A stretch of 64,000 nt of DNA from Malaciobacter marinus. GTDB taxonomy: Bacteria; Campylobacterota; Campylobacteria; Campylobacterales; Arcobacteraceae. Position numbers and translations under genes: made by a program. The notes beneath the pieces are model-generated. The model saw nothing but the letters and a program-made list of their open reading frames with translations. It searched no databases and had not been told where the DNA came from. The stretch's first letter is position 1, and every line of letters starts with the position of its first letter. Shown piece after piece: positions 18,823 to 29,021 of this stretch. Location: positions 1,116,001-1,180,000 of the forward strand of contig NZ_CP032101.1 in NCBI RefSeq assembly GCF_003544855.1, given 5' to 3'.

Positions 18823-19363
18823 AAATTTTGCAAAGGTCTTTTTACTTGTAGACCTTTGCATTATAATTTACTCTTTGTCTTTTGAAAACTTTTATTGGTT
18901 ACTTAATTCACAAGTTGCTTTTTTTGCTTCTATAGTTATTACTGTTTCTTCTTTTTTATCATATAGAAAGAATATACAAAATAGATTAAAAAATTTTGAT
19001 AGTAAAATGGAAACTAAAATTGAAGATAGAGATAAAGTGGATGAAATTGATGATCCCTTTGATTTATATTCAGAAGATATAGAACCTATAAAAGAAGAAG
19101 ATTTGACACCAGAAAAAATCAAAGAGATTATAAAAGAAGAGAAAAGTAAAGTAAAAAGAAACTCTTTTAAAAATACAATATTTTCAACAGGTGGTTTTGT
19201 TTCAATTTATAGACTACTTGGTTATGGTATTTTGATTTTTGGATTTTTCTCTTTAAATAATAATAATATATTTTTACCAATACCTTTTTTAATTGGTTTA
19301 GGAATAGTTCCTATTGCTGTATTATTAACAAAACTAATTATAAAATCAGAGGTAAGTCAATAG
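18806..19363 (+). CDS. Hypothetical membrane protein
   Basis: About 185 aa with membrane helices near residues 10-50 and 135-180 and an acidic middle (EDIEPIKEEDLTPEKIKEI). Start uncertain: ATG at 18806, 18809 or 18815 all overlap the preceding gene. A strong hairpin (18829-18860) falls just inside the coding region. Its 3' end overlaps the opposing gene by 26 bases. Family not recognised. Confidence 0.6.
   Translation: MMKMIKNFAKVFLLVDLCIIIYSLSFENFYWLLNSQVAFFASIVITVSSFLSYRKNIQNRLKNFDSKMETKIEDRDKVDEIDDPFDLYSEDIEPIKEEDLTPEKIKEIIKEEKSKVKRNSFKNTIFSTGGFVSIYRLLGYGILIFGFFSLNNNNIFLPIPFLIGLGIVPIAVLLTKLIIKSEVSQ
18829..18860 (+). terminator. Hairpin after the AtpZ-like gene, inside the next ORF
   Basis: TGCAAAGGTCT-(10)-AGACCTTTGCA, a perfect 11-bp stem starting six bases after the AtpZ-like stop. 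Its place suggests an attenuator or partial terminator; there is no T run. Confidence 0.4.
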
Positions 19364-20027
19364 CTATTTTTGACTTATCTTTTGTAAGAATAAAGTAAGA
19401 CGAATTGTCTTCATACTTAAAATTGCTATAGTCTGCTAAATCTTTACTAGATACTTCGATTGATATAAGTGAGTATTTTTTCTTCTCAATTTTAATATAC
19501 TCTCCTATTTTTAGCATTATTGTTGTTGTAATTATTGATGAAGTGTTAAAGCACTCTAAAGATGAATTTAATATTTTTATAAACTCTTTTGCATTTAACT
19601 TAAAATCAGGAATTGAAGGATCATAATTTTTGATAACTTTTATGTCTGATTTAGACTTCATTGCTGAAATAGATAAATCAACTAAAGTAAATACATTTAC
19701 TATGTCACTATTTTTAGTATTAAGTTTTGATTCTTTTTTTACCATAGTACTTTTATATAGTTTTATATTGATGGCTTCTTCATTTTCATATGAAACAGTA
19801 ATTGCATAAAAAATATAATTTTTCATATGAAGATCAATATAAGTAGTTTCTGCACCGAAGTTTTTAGGTGCATACTCAACAGCTAGTTCGAATATCTCTT
19901 TTTGAGATATTCGACTAAGTAAAAACTGTGCTTCTTGATTTGAGTAAAGCATTTTCCCTGTTGAAGAAAAAGATATTATTGGATTTAAATCTAACTCTAC
20001 CCACTTTTCAAAGAAGTTATTACTCAT
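19338..20027 (-). CDS. PAS-like protein with degenerate histidine-kinase-like C-terminus
   Basis: A 229-aa cytoplasmic protein three bases after rpoD. The N-terminus (LNPIISFSSTGKMLYSNQEA) looks like a PAS fold; the second half (NVFTLVDLSISAMKSKS to the end) is laid out like the entry to a HATPase domain but lacks recognisable N, G1 and G2 boxes and an H-box histidine. It is probably a signalling protein without kinase activity. Co-transcription with rpoD is likely from the spacing. Confidence 0.55.
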   Translation of the reverse strand: MSNNFFEKWVELDLNPIISFSSTGKMLYSNQEAQFLLSRISQKEIFELAVEYAPKNFGAETTYIDLHMKNYIFYAITVSYENEEAINIKLYKSTMVKKESKLNTKNSDIVNVFTLVDLSISAMKSKSDIKVIKNYDPSIPDFKLNAKEFIKILNSSLECFNTSSIITTTIMLKIGEYIKIEKKKYSLISIEVSSKDLADYSNFKYEDNSSYFILTKDKSKIAIDLPLIL

Positions 20028-20030
20028 ATA

Positions 20031-21884
20031 TTAGCTTTCTACGTAGTTTTTAAGATTTTTCCCAACTTTAGGGTGTTTTAATTTTTTAATTGCACTTGAT
20101 TCTATTTGTCTTACTCTTTCTCTAGTAACACTTAATTCTTTTCCAATTTCTTCTAAAGTTCTATCACTAGCATCTTCCATAAGTCCAAATCTCATTCTTA
20201 CAACTGCTTGTTCTCTTTCATTTAATTGAGCAAGAATTTGATCAATTTGACCTTGTAAATCTTCTTTCATGATATTGTCAACAGGAGTTGGAGCTTTTTC
20301 ATCAGGTACAAAGTCTCCAAACTTACCATCATCATCACTACCAATTGGTGCTTCAAGTGAAACAGGCTCTTTAGTGATTTTGATTACTTGTTTAACTTTA
20401 TCAATTGGAAGTCCAACTTCTTTTGCAATCTCTTCTACATCTGGCTCTTTTCCATTTTCTTGAATACCTTTTCTGATGATTTTATTAATTCTATTAATAG
20501 TTTCAATCATATGAATTGGAATTCTAATAGTTCTTGCTTGATCAGCAATTGCTCTACTAATTGCTTGTCTAATCCACCATGTTGCATAAGTAGAGAATTT
20601 ATAACCTTTTTTATACTCAAATTTATCAACAGCTTTCATAAGACCAATGTTTCCTTCTTGAATTAAATCAAGGAAAGGTAAACCTCTATTTGTATATCTT
20701 TTTGCAATAGATACAACAAGTCTAAGGTTTGATTTTGCCATTCTTGTCTTAGCTTGATCAGTAATTTGTTTACCTCTTTTAATTTGTTCTAGTACATCTT
20801 TTAACTCTTCAGGTTCTAAATCAAATCCATCTTTACTTGCTTCTGCTGTTTGGAAAAGTTTTTTAATCTCCATATAAGTACTTACCATAGTAGCTTCTGG
20901 AACCATAGAAGTAATTTGAACTTTAGTTAAGTTCAAAATATTATCCAAAATCTTTTGGTGGTTTTTCTTTAGCATATCATTAAAAAGTGGTAATCTATAC
21001 TCTAATCTTTTTAATTCATGTTCAAAACCAGTGTCTGATTTTAGTGCAGTTTCCATAGCTCTTACGATTTCACTAATAAGTTTTGAAGTTGGGCCTAAAT
21101 CAAGTAAAGCTTCTTTTAATATTTTTTTCTTAAAAGCAATAGCTAGATTATGTTGCATTTGATCAATTTCATCATCAGATTTTGCTGATTCTTTTGTCAA
21201 GAATTTTAACCAATCTTTTTTTGCTTTTTCTAAAACTTTAAAAGCTGCAATAATTGTTTCTGCTCTTTTATCAAGTTTTTTTTGTTTTTTACCTTTTTTC
21301 TCTTCTTCCTCTTCAGGTTCAGACTCTTCTTCAATGTCATCATCTTTATCATCTGAATCTTCATCATCAAAGTTTCTAAAAAGTTCTTTAACTTTTCTTT
21401 CTCTATTTACTAAAGGTTCTTTATACTCAAGAATAAAGTCAATTAAATATGGAACATAACAAATGGCATCAAGAATTACATCTTCACCCATTTCTATTTT
21501 TTTGGAAATTTCAATTTCTTCTTCTTTTGTTAAAAGAGGAATTTGTCCCATTTCTCTTAAATACATCCTAACAGGTGAATCAGATCTACTCCATTCTAAA
21601 AGTTCTTTATTCTTTAGTAAGTCATATACATCTTCTTCGTTTTCTCTTAGTTTGTTTCTATGTTCTGCTTTTCGTTTTGCTTCTTCGGCATTCATTCTTT
21701 TAGCTTGTTCTTGCGAACTAATCAGTTGTACATTATATAACTGAACTAAAGCTAGAAGTTTTTTAATATTTGCTGCTGAAGGTGCTTTTGGAAAGATTTT
21801 AATGATTTTTTCATAAGTTAAGATAGAATCTTTGTACTCTTTAACAATTTGTTCTATTGATTTATTTAAATCTTTTGCACTCAT
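20031..21884 (-). CDS. rpoD: Primary sigma factor RpoD (sigma-70)
   Basis: The housekeeping sigma subunit, 617 aa. Region 1.1-like N-terminus, region 1.2 (SPVRMYLREMGQIPLL), a long acidic insertion (EEESEPEEEEEKKGKKQKK), region 2 (AKSNLRLVVSIAKRY, GLPFLDLIQEGNIGLM, YKFSTYATWWIRQAI), region 3, and region 4 (MRFGLMEDASDRTLEEIG, VTRERVRQIESSAIKKLKHP). All core contacts are present. Confidence 0.97.
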   Translation of the reverse strand: MSAKDLNKSIEQIVKEYKDSILTYEKIIKIFPKAPSAANIKKLLALVQLYNVQLISSQEQAKRMNAEEAKRKAEHRNKLRENEEDVYDLLKNKELLEWSRSDSPVRMYLREMGQIPLLTKEEEIEISKKIEMGEDVILDAICYVPYLIDFILEYKEPLVNRERKVKELFRNFDDEDSDDKDDDIEEESEPEEEEEKKGKKQKKLDKRAETIIAAFKVLEKAKKDWLKFLTKESAKSDDEIDQMQHNLAIAFKKKILKEALLDLGPTSKLISEIVRAMETALKSDTGFEHELKRLEYRLPLFNDMLKKNHQKILDNILNLTKVQITSMVPEATMVSTYMEIKKLFQTAEASKDGFDLEPEELKDVLEQIKRGKQITDQAKTRMAKSNLRLVVSIAKRYTNRGLPFLDLIQEGNIGLMKAVDKFEYKKGYKFSTYATWWIRQAISRAIADQARTIRIPIHMIETINRINKIIRKGIQENGKEPDVEEIAKEVGLPIDKVKQVIKITKEPVSLEAPIGSDDDGKFGDFVPDEKAPTPVDNIMKEDLQGQIDQILAQLNEREQAVVRMRFGLMEDASDRTLEEIGKELSVTRERVRQIESSAIKKLKHPKVGKNLKNYVES

Positions 21885-22059
21885 ATAATAAAGTTCCTTA
21901 TTTTAGATAGTCATATATTATACCGAAATTAGTTAAAAAAATAATTAAATTTATCTATTTAATCTATTATTTTTAAATAATTGGATAAAATGCGTCTTCA
22001 TTTAAAATTATATAAGATAAAAATTGTATGGAGAAATACTAAAAACTTAAGGACAGAAT

Positions 22060-22572
22060 ATGAATGTAATTACTGGAAAAGTATGGAATTTTGGGGCAAA
22101 TATTGATACTGATATTATTATTGCTGCTAGATATTTAAATAGTTCAGAGCCTGAACATTTAGCAAAATATGTAATGGAAGATGCAGATCCAGATTTCCCT
22201 AAGAAACTACAAAAGGGTGATATTATTGTTGCTGGTGAAAACTTTGGTTGTGGTTCTAGTAGAGAACATGCTCCAATTGCCTTAAAAGCTGCTGGTGTTG
22301 CTGCTGTTGTAGCCCCATCATTTGCAAGAATTTTTTATAGAAATGCTTTTAATATGGGATTGCCTATTTTTGAACTACCAGAAGCATTAGAAATAAAAGA
22401 GAATGATGAAATTTCTATTGATCTTGATAATGGAAAAATTATTAATAATACAACTAATAAATCATATGAATTTATTGCTATCCCTGAGTTTATGCAAGAG
22501 TTGATTGCAGTTGGTGGATTAATAAACTATGCAAAAGAAGAAATAAAGAAGGAAAATAATGAAGAATTATAA
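22060..22572 (+). CDS. leuD: 3-isopropylmalate dehydratase small subunit
   Basis: A 170-aa swivel-domain partner of LeuC in leucine synthesis. [27 protein letters not shown] and [16 protein letters not shown] are diagnostic. The stop overlaps leuB by 14 bases. leuC is not in the window. Confidence 0.93.
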   Translation: MNVITGKVWNFGANIDTDIIIAARYLNSSEPEHLAKYVMEDADPDFPKKLQKGDIIVAGENFGCGSSREHAPIALKAAGVAAVVAPSFARIFYRNAFNMGLPIFELPEALEIKENDEISIDLDNGKIINNTTNKSYEFIAIPEFMQELIAVGGLINYAKEEIKKENNEEL

Positions 22573-23626
22573 TATTTCAATTATTAAAGGTGATGGAATT
22601 GGTCCTGAGATTGTTGATGAGGCAATTAAAGTACTAGATGCTGTTTCTTACTCTTGTGGATTTTCTTTAGAGTATAAAGAGTATTTAATGGGTGGAATTG
22701 CTATTGATATGACAGGTGTTCCACTTCCTGATGAAACTGTACAAGGTGTTTTAAACTCTGATGCTTGTTTATTTGGTTCAATTGGTGGAGAAAAATGGGA
22801 TACACTTCCACGAGAACTTAGACCTGAAACTGGACTTTTAAAGTTTAGAGAAGCTATGGGTGTATATGCAAACTTAAGACCTGCAATTATTTATGATGAA
22901 TTAGTAAATGCTTCAACACTTAAACCTGAAGTTATTGAAGGTGTTGATATTATGGTTGTACGTGAGCTTATTGGTGGAATTTATTTTGGTCAACCAAGAG
23001 AAAATGATGGTTTCAAAGCATTTAATACAATGGTTTATACAAAACCTGAAATTGAAAGAATTGGTAAAAAAGCTTTTGAACTTGCAATGAAAAGAGATAA
23101 AAGAGTTTGTTCTGTTGATAAAGCAAATGTTCTTGAAGTTTCTCAATTATGGAGAGATACAATGGAAGAGTTATCAAAAGATTATCCAGAAGTTGAATTA
23201 TCTCATATGTATGTAGATAATGCAGCTATGCAACTTGTTAGAAATCCAAAACAGTTTGATGTTATTGTAACAGGAAATATATTTGGAGATATATTATCAG
23301 ATACAGCTTCAATGGTAGTTGGTTCAATTGGATTATTGCCAAGTGCTAGTACTGGTGATAAAACAGCAGTTTATGAGCCAATTCATGGAAGTGCACCTGA
23401 TATTGCTGGACAAGGAATCGCAAATCCTATTGCTACAATTGAAAGTGCTGGAATGATGCTTAGATACTCTTTAGGTGAAGATGAAGCAGCAAATAAAATT
23501 GATTCAGCTATTAAAAAAGCACTTAAAGATGGTTATAGAACAAAAGATTTAGCAGCATATGATGCTAAAGAGATTGTTACAACAGCAGAAATGGGTGATA
23601 TTATCGCCAATTATATAAATAAATAA
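22559..23626 (+). CDS. leuB: 3-isopropylmalate dehydrogenase
   Basis: A 355-aa NAD-dependent dehydrogenase forming 2-ketoisocaproate. The start is [19 protein letters not shown]; substrate-site [13 protein letters not shown] and the metal-binding region [24 protein letters not shown] follow. Coupled to leuD by overlap and followed by a hairpin terminator. Confidence 0.95.
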   Translation: MKNYNISIIKGDGIGPEIVDEAIKVLDAVSYSCGFSLEYKEYLMGGIAIDMTGVPLPDETVQGVLNSDACLFGSIGGEKWDTLPRELRPETGLLKFREAMGVYANLRPAIIYDELVNASTLKPEVIEGVDIMVVRELIGGIYFGQPRENDGFKAFNTMVYTKPEIERIGKKAFELAMKRDKRVCSVDKANVLEVSQLWRDTMEELSKDYPEVELSHMYVDNAAMQLVRNPKQFDVIVTGNIFGDILSDTASMVVGSIGLLPSASTGDKTAVYEPIHGSAPDIAGQGIANPIATIESAGMMLRYSLGEDEAANKIDSAIKKALKDGYRTKDLAAYDAKEIVTTAEMGDIIANYINK

Positions 23627-23643
23627 GAGATTTTCTCTTATTT
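23621..23643 (+). terminator. Terminator after leuB
   Basis: AAATAAGAGA-ttt-TCTCTTATTT, a perfect 10-bp stem overlapping the leuB stop. Confidence 0.6.
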
Positions 23644-23829
23644 ATAAAAATATAAGTAACTCTTTTTTTTTACGTTATTTTTTGTTTAAATCTTATACTA
23701 CAAATAAAACTTGAGATAAAAGTAAAAGAATTCTTTTGATAAATATTTAATTAAAATTTTTTATTATTTTCTTTAAATAATTTATTCTTTTGATGTAAAT
23801 TTAGGTAGAATCTTTAAAAGGTAATTAAA

Positions 23830-25083
23830 ATGGAAAGTATTATTGCTTTAGAAGAACTCATTAAAGATAATGAAACAAAAATTGCTTTACAAGAAAAACA
23901 GATTAAAAATCATGAAACTGGTGTATATAGACTCTCTCGTATGGGTTTAGCCTCTGCTGAAAATTCACTTGAATTAGCAACACAATTAGTAGAAAAATAT
24001 AAAAAAATGTTAGAACAACTTCAATCAATTGAAGGAGAAGCTTTAAGAGAAAAAGAGCAGCTCGTGATTTTAGCAGAGAGAAAAAAGTATTTTGATGCAC
24101 AACCTTCTAGAATAAAACTAAATAAAGAAGAAAGTAGTGATAAAAAACTCGAGGTTTTAAGAATTTTAGATGAATTACCAGAAGGTATTCAATTTGAAGA
24201 TAAAGAGTTACTTGAAATGGCTGAAAAATCTTTAGAATTAAATCTTTCTGATTTAGAAGAGTTTCATTCTAAATTAGAAGATATTAAAAGTGAGTTTAAA
24301 GCTATTAAAGATCAAATTGAAGATGAAAATTTACAAGAATTCCAAACAATTGATTTTTTAATTCCTCTTGTTGTACTTCATTTTTATGTTTTAAAGTCAA
24401 ATATACAAGACCATATAAAGAAAATTAATGATAAAGCTTTACAAAAACAAAAAGATTTAGAAGAAGAAAAAAATCTACAAATAAAAAAAATTCAAGAATC
24501 TTTTAAAGAACAAGAAGAACTTTTACAGGCTAAACAAACAGATAAAAGTACAAAAAAACAAGAACTTCTTGATATTCAATCAACAATGAAAACTTTAAGT
24601 AACAAACTTTTAAAAACAAAAAATACTAAAATAGAAAAACCAATTGAAAAAAAATTCCCAGGATTTCCAAAATATGAAGATTGGTGGATAAGAGAGTTGT
24701 GGTCAAGTCATCAAGCATACTTTGCCTTATTTAGATGGAAAAAGATTATAAATAAGCTATGTATAACAACAGAGCAAAAAAAAGCGTGGTCTATTATTTT
24801 TGATAGATGGGTTTTTATAAAAAAACTTTTAAATGATAAGGGAAAACTTGCATATCACTATCACTTTGCATTTGATTCTTTACTAAGTACATATGCAGAA
24901 GTAGAAGAAGAATTAGAAGTAAAAAATATTGAATCAATGGAAACTATTATAAATAAAATTACTGCAAGAGAGGACTTTACAAAAAATGTCAGTTTTCATA
25001 AAGTAATTACTTCTTATTTAAAGTTTAAAACAGAAAAAATAAATAAAAGTTCAAAACAAAAAGAAGAAGATGTCTTATTTTAA
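23830..25083 (+). CDS. Large coiled-coil protein of unknown function
   Basis: A 417-aa soluble protein without signal or membrane segment. Residues 1-80 and 185-275 are strongly helical and charged. A compact aromatic region near 275-345 (FPKYEDWWIRELWSSHQAYFAL) suggests a folded C-terminal domain. Not recognised. The run of 203 bases upstream is AT-rich and carries its promoter. Confidence 0.65.
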   Translation: MESIIALEELIKDNETKIALQEKQIKNHETGVYRLSRMGLASAENSLELATQLVEKYKKMLEQLQSIEGEALREKEQLVILAERKKYFDAQPSRIKLNKEESSDKKLEVLRILDELPEGIQFEDKELLEMAEKSLELNLSDLEEFHSKLEDIKSEFKAIKDQIEDENLQEFQTIDFLIPLVVLHFYVLKSNIQDHIKKINDKALQKQKDLEEEKNLQIKKIQESFKEQEELLQAKQTDKSTKKQELLDIQSTMKTLSNKLLKTKNTKIEKPIEKKFPGFPKYEDWWIRELWSSHQAYFALFRWKKIINKLCITTEQKKAWSIIFDRWVFIKKLLNDKGKLAYHYHFAFDSLLSTYAEVEEELEVKNIESMETIINKITAREDFTKNVSFHKVITSYLKFKTEKINKSSKQKEEDVLF

Positions 25084-25159
25084 TTGATATTTGTATCAAT
25101 AGTTCAAATTTATTTTTTTTATGATAAAATTTATAAAAATATTTTTATATAGGAAAATT

Positions 25160-26089
25160 ATGTCTGATAAAAAGTATAGACTCGTAACTAGAAGCGATAT
25201 GGATGGTCTTGTTTGTGGAACATTACTAAAGTATTTAGGAATTATTGATGAAATAACTTTTGTTCATCCAAAAGATATGCAAGATGGAAAAATAGAAATT
25301 ACATCAAGTGATATTACGACAAATTTGCCATATGTTGATGGTGTGTATTTAGCATTTGATCATCATTTTAGTGAAACACTTAGAAATGAAAAAAAAGATA
25401 ATCATATTATTGATGCAGATGCTCCTAGTGCAGCAGAAGTTGTATATAGATATTATGGTGCAGATGAAAAATTTCCTTCAAAGTTTAAACCAATGATGGA
25501 TGCAGCCAATAAAGCTGATAGTGCATCTTTTACAAAAGAAGATATATTAAATCCTAAAGGATGGGAATTATTAAGCTTTTTGATGGATAGTAGAACAGGT
25601 CTTGGTAGATTTAGAGATTTTACTGTTGCAAATTATCAGCTAATGATGGATTTGATTGATTATTGCAAAGATCATGATATTAGTGATATTTTAGCTTTAA
25701 GTGATGTAAAAGAGAGAATAGATTTATATTTTAAGTATGAAGAACAGTTTAAAGAACAACTAAAAAGATGTACAAGCATTCATAAAAATCTTATTATAGT
25801 TGATTATAGAGGTGAAGAGATAATATACCCAGGTAATAGATTTATGATATATGCAATGTATCCAGAAGCAAATATTTCTATTCATGCTATTTGGGGAAAA
25901 GATAAACAAAATGTTGTTTATAGTACTGGAAAATCAATTATTAATAAAACTTCAAATACAAATGTAGGTGAACTTATGCTTAAGTATAATGGCGGAGGTC
26001 ATAAAGCTGCTGGTGGTTGTCAAATTGACCATGAAGATGCTAATAAAGTGCTAGATGAGTTAATTACTAAAATTAATATAGATGGATAA
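25160..26089 (+). CDS. DHH-family phosphoesterase
   Basis: A 309-aa enzyme of the DHH/DHHA1 superfamily (pAp phosphatase, nanoRNase or exopolyphosphatase type). RSDMDGLVCG and AFDHHFSE carry metal-binding Asp and His; GGGHKAAGGCQI near the C-terminus is the DHHA1 substrate loop. ATG 25160 follows AGGAAAATT; the longer frame from 25121 has no ribosome site. The substrate cannot be assigned. Confidence 0.8.
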   Translation: MSDKKYRLVTRSDMDGLVCGTLLKYLGIIDEITFVHPKDMQDGKIEITSSDITTNLPYVDGVYLAFDHHFSETLRNEKKDNHIIDADAPSAAEVVYRYYGADEKFPSKFKPMMDAANKADSASFTKEDILNPKGWELLSFLMDSRTGLGRFRDFTVANYQLMMDLIDYCKDHDISDILALSDVKERIDLYFKYEEQFKEQLKRCTSIHKNLIIVDYRGEEIIYPGNRFMIYAMYPEANISIHAIWGKDKQNVVYSTGKSIINKTSNTNVGELMLKYNGGGHKAAGGCQIDHEDANKVLDELITKINIDG

Positions 26090-26094
26090 AACTT

Positions 26095-26121
26095 AATAAA
26101 TAGACAAAATGTCTATTTATT
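26095..26121. terminator. Bidirectional terminator
   Basis: AATAAATAGAC-aaaat-GTCTATTTATT, a perfect 11-bp stem between the convergent DHH and BCCT genes, including the BCCT stop. Confidence 0.75.
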
Positions 26122-28170
26122 AGTCTCACTTTCATTATCTAGTAAGTCATCATGCTCTTCCATATCCCAAGGAAGTGTTGCTGGTGTTGTATGAATAAAT
26201 CTTAAATATTTTTCAAATTGTGTTAAAATATCATTTATTATCGTATGCTCTTCATATCCATATAAATCATAATGTAAACCACCTCTTTTTAAAAATGCTT
26301 CTGCATTATAATAATAAGTTTGTTCTTCTTCCATCTTATCAAGAGTTAAATATGCAAAATCTGGCAGATCATACTCTCTTAATCTAACTTCATAGTTAAA
26401 GTTTACATGTTCATCTTTATAAATAGAAATAATAGCTCTTACATACTCTTCATCATACTCTATTTCGCAATTCCAATTAGATTCTTTTAACTCTTTTTTG
26501 ATTTTTTTCATACTGTTATAAACATCATTTCTTATAAAATGCTCAACAACATCTTTTTTGGGAAAGTTAATTAACTCTTTTAATCTACCTTTCCAAAACT
26601 CATCATTATCTACACTTGGATGTTGCAAGTTCATATTTACAGTGTGTTGCAAACTATGCTCTCTATGATCTTCAATAATCAAAGCTCTCCACATGCCAAC
26701 TCCTGCTATTAACATAATAATAGCAAAGGGCAGTGCACTTACAATGGATGCTGTTTGTAAAGCTCCTAATCCACCTGCAATTAAAAGTACAGAAGCTACA
26801 ACTCCTTCTAATATAACCCAAAATGAACGTTGCCATACAGGTGTATGAATTGCTCCACCTGAAGCTAAAGAGTCTATTACTAGTGAACCTGAATCTGATG
26901 AAGTTACAAAAAAAGTAATAATTAAAAAAACAGTTAAGAAAGAGATTACTTCTGTAAAAGGTAATCTTTCAAAAAGTTTAAATAGTGCTATTGCTTTGTC
27001 ATTTTGAACTTCTGTAATTAAAGAATCATAACCTTGTACCATTACCATATGAAGTGCAGTATCACCAAATATCGAAAACCATAAAAATGTAAAAATTGTA
27101 GGTACTAACATAACTCCTACAACAAACTGTCTAATTGTTCTACCTTTACTAATTTTAGCAATGAAAAGTCCAACAAAAGGTGCCCATGCAATTGTCCATC
27201 CAAAAATAAACAATGTCCAGTTTCCAATCCAATCATTTGAAGTATATGCTTGAAGACTAAAAGTTCTTTCAACAATATTACTTAAATAACTACCTGTATT
27301 TTCCAAGAAAGTATTTAAAATAAAAATAGTTGGACCTACAGTAAATACAAATAACATAAGTGCAAGAGCAAGTAATATATTTATTATAGATAATCTCTTT
27401 ACACCTTTATCCATCCCTGCAAGTACTGAAAATAGGGCAAGTGCTGTTATTAAAGCAATAATAGTAACTTGTACTGTAGTACTTACTTCAATACTAGGCC
27501 ATAAATAATTAAGTCCCGCATTAATTTGAGATACAGATAAACCTAAAGTGGTTGCTATACCAAATAGTGTTCCTAAAATTGCAAAAGTATCAACTGTATG
27601 ACCAGCTGGGCCATGAATTTTATCTCCAATTAGTGGATAAAGAGTTGATCTCATTGATAAAGGTAAACCATGTCTAAATGCAAAATATGCAAGTGTTAAA
27701 CCAACTAATCCATAAATAGCCCAAATATGAAATCCCCAGTGAAAATAAGCAATTTGCATAGCTTGTTTTGCAGCTTCAATTGTCAATGCTTCTCCAGAAG
27801 GGGGTGCAGCATAATGAAGTATAGGTTCAGCAACACCAAAAAATAATAATGCAATACCATAACCAGCTGAAAAAAGCATAGCAAACCAAGATGAAAAGCT
27901 GTATTCTGGTTCTGAGTGATCAGGTCCTAATTTAATATGTCCCCAAGGTGAAATAGAAATTGATATTATAAATATCAAAAATAGTGCCACTGCAAGCATA
28001 TAAAACCAACCAAAGTCATCAGTGATATATTCAAGTGTTGAAGAAAAAATTTCTCCCATTAATTTTGGATTGCTTATAGTTCCTACTACTAATAATAAAA
28101 TTACTATAACAGCAGGAATAAAAACAGGAACCAAAATTGTTGAGTTAGAATTTTTAAGTTTCTCTAACAT
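26113..28170 (-). CDS. BCCT-family betaine/choline/carnitine transporter
   Basis: A 685-aa symporter for quaternary ammonium osmolytes. Twelve membrane segments span residues 1-510. Family marks: FGVAEPILHY early, and the tryptophan-rich helix FGWTIAWAPFVGLFIAKISKGRTIR. A cytoplasmic tail of about 170 residues, as in BetT-type osmosensing members, is acidic and ends HDDLLDNESETNK. It suits an organism facing variable salinity. Confidence 0.92.
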   Translation of the reverse strand: MLEKLKNSNSTILVPVFIPAVIVILLLVVGTISNPKLMGEIFSSTLEYITDDFGWFYMLAVALFLIFIISISISPWGHIKLGPDHSEPEYSFSSWFAMLFSAGYGIALLFFGVAEPILHYAAPPSGEALTIEAAKQAMQIAYFHWGFHIWAIYGLVGLTLAYFAFRHGLPLSMRSTLYPLIGDKIHGPAGHTVDTFAILGTLFGIATTLGLSVSQINAGLNYLWPSIEVSTTVQVTIIALITALALFSVLAGMDKGVKRLSIINILLALALMLFVFTVGPTIFILNTFLENTGSYLSNIVERTFSLQAYTSNDWIGNWTLFIFGWTIAWAPFVGLFIAKISKGRTIRQFVVGVMLVPTIFTFLWFSIFGDTALHMVMVQGYDSLITEVQNDKAIALFKLFERLPFTEVISFLTVFLIITFFVTSSDSGSLVIDSLASGGAIHTPVWQRSFWVILEGVVASVLLIAGGLGALQTASIVSALPFAIIMLIAGVGMWRALIIEDHREHSLQHTVNMNLQHPSVDNDEFWKGRLKELINFPKKDVVEHFIRNDVYNSMKKIKKELKESNWNCEIEYDEEYVRAIISIYKDEHVNFNYEVRLREYDLPDFAYLTLDKMEEEQTYYYNAEAFLKRGGLHYDLYGYEEHTIINDILTQFEKYLRFIHTTPATLPWDMEEHDDLLDNESETNK

Positions 28171-28226
28171 TTTTGTCCTTTAAAAAATTATTATATTTAT
28201 ATATAATATCAAAATTGAAATTAAGT

Positions 28227-28589
28227 CTATAATTTTTTTTTCAAATTACTATAAAATTCTTCAAATGAGGGTAATATTAAGCTTGGTTCTCTTTGTTTTT
28301 TTCCCCACATAGGTTCGGGAAAATAGGAGTCTTGTTTAAACCTTGCCATAATATGAAAATGAACATGAGGCACATAGTTCCCAAATGAAGCAATATTTAT
28401 TTTTTCAGGATTAAAATAATCAATCATCTCTTTTTCTATAATATCAAGTTTACTCCAAATCTCATTTTTAACATTTTGAGGACAATGACAAAACTCTTTA
28501 TAATTCTCTTTTGTAAAAATTTTCAACCAAGGTATTTCACTTTTTTCTAAATCTATATATATTAAATCGTTTTCATAAATATAATTCAT
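28227..28589 (-). CDS. HIT-family protein
   Basis: A 120-aa nucleotide-binding protein of the histidine-triad superfamily. The triad is HVHFHIMARF near residue 78, so HxHxH is present with Ile next. Such proteins hydrolyse or transfer AMP-linked substrates; the actual substrate is unknown. Confidence 0.8.
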   Translation of the reverse strand: MNYIYENDLIYIDLEKSEIPWLKIFTKENYKEFCHCPQNVKNEIWSKLDIIEKEMIDYFNPEKINIASFGNYVPHVHFHIMARFKQDSYFPEPMWGKKQREPSLILPSFEEFYSNLKKKL

Positions 28590-28901
28590 GTTTTATCCTT
28601 GTTTTTTTATCATTTTATCAAAAATATACTAAATCAAGTTAAAAAACCTATTTAGATACACAATTCAACATACTTTAAGTAAACATTAAATATAATCCAA
28701 TTCCATTTTTCAGCCAAAGAGGAATTTTTTATAAAATATTTGTGTTTTATAAAGAGTTGGGCAGAATCAGAAAAAAGCAAATTTCCTTATATTAAGGTTG
28801 TTTTAGCTTAGCTTACATTTTTGATAAAAGGTTTATGCTTTTTTCAAGTGTAATTCTTCCCTGTTGAAAAGTGGTAAATAACACAAAAAGAGGACCAGCT
28901 T
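28590..28901. other. 312-base gene-free stretch upstream of the ribosomal operon
   Basis: No coding frame is supported. It should carry divergent promoters for the HIT gene and the rpmJ operon, plus the untranslated leader of the latter. infA and secY, which lie upstream of rpmJ in many bacteria, are not here. Confidence 0.5.
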
Positions 28902-29015
28902 ATGAAAGTAAGAGCTTCAGTTAAAAAAATGTGTGATAAATGTAAAGTTATCAAGAGAAAAGGGATCGTAAGAGTAATTTGCGATAACAAAAAACACAAA
29001 CAAAGACAAGGATAA
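28902..29015 (+). CDS. rpmJ: 50S ribosomal protein L36
   Basis: A 37-aa ribosomal protein, [20 protein letters not shown] onward, with the zinc ligands CxxC...C...H retained (C11, C14, C27, H32 pattern). AGAGGACC precedes ATG. First gene of the rpmJ-rpsM-rpsK-rpsD-rpoA-rplQ block. Confidence 0.95.
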   Translation: MKVRASVKKMCDKCKVIKRKGIVRVICDNKKHKQRQG

Positions 29016-29021
29016 AAAGAC

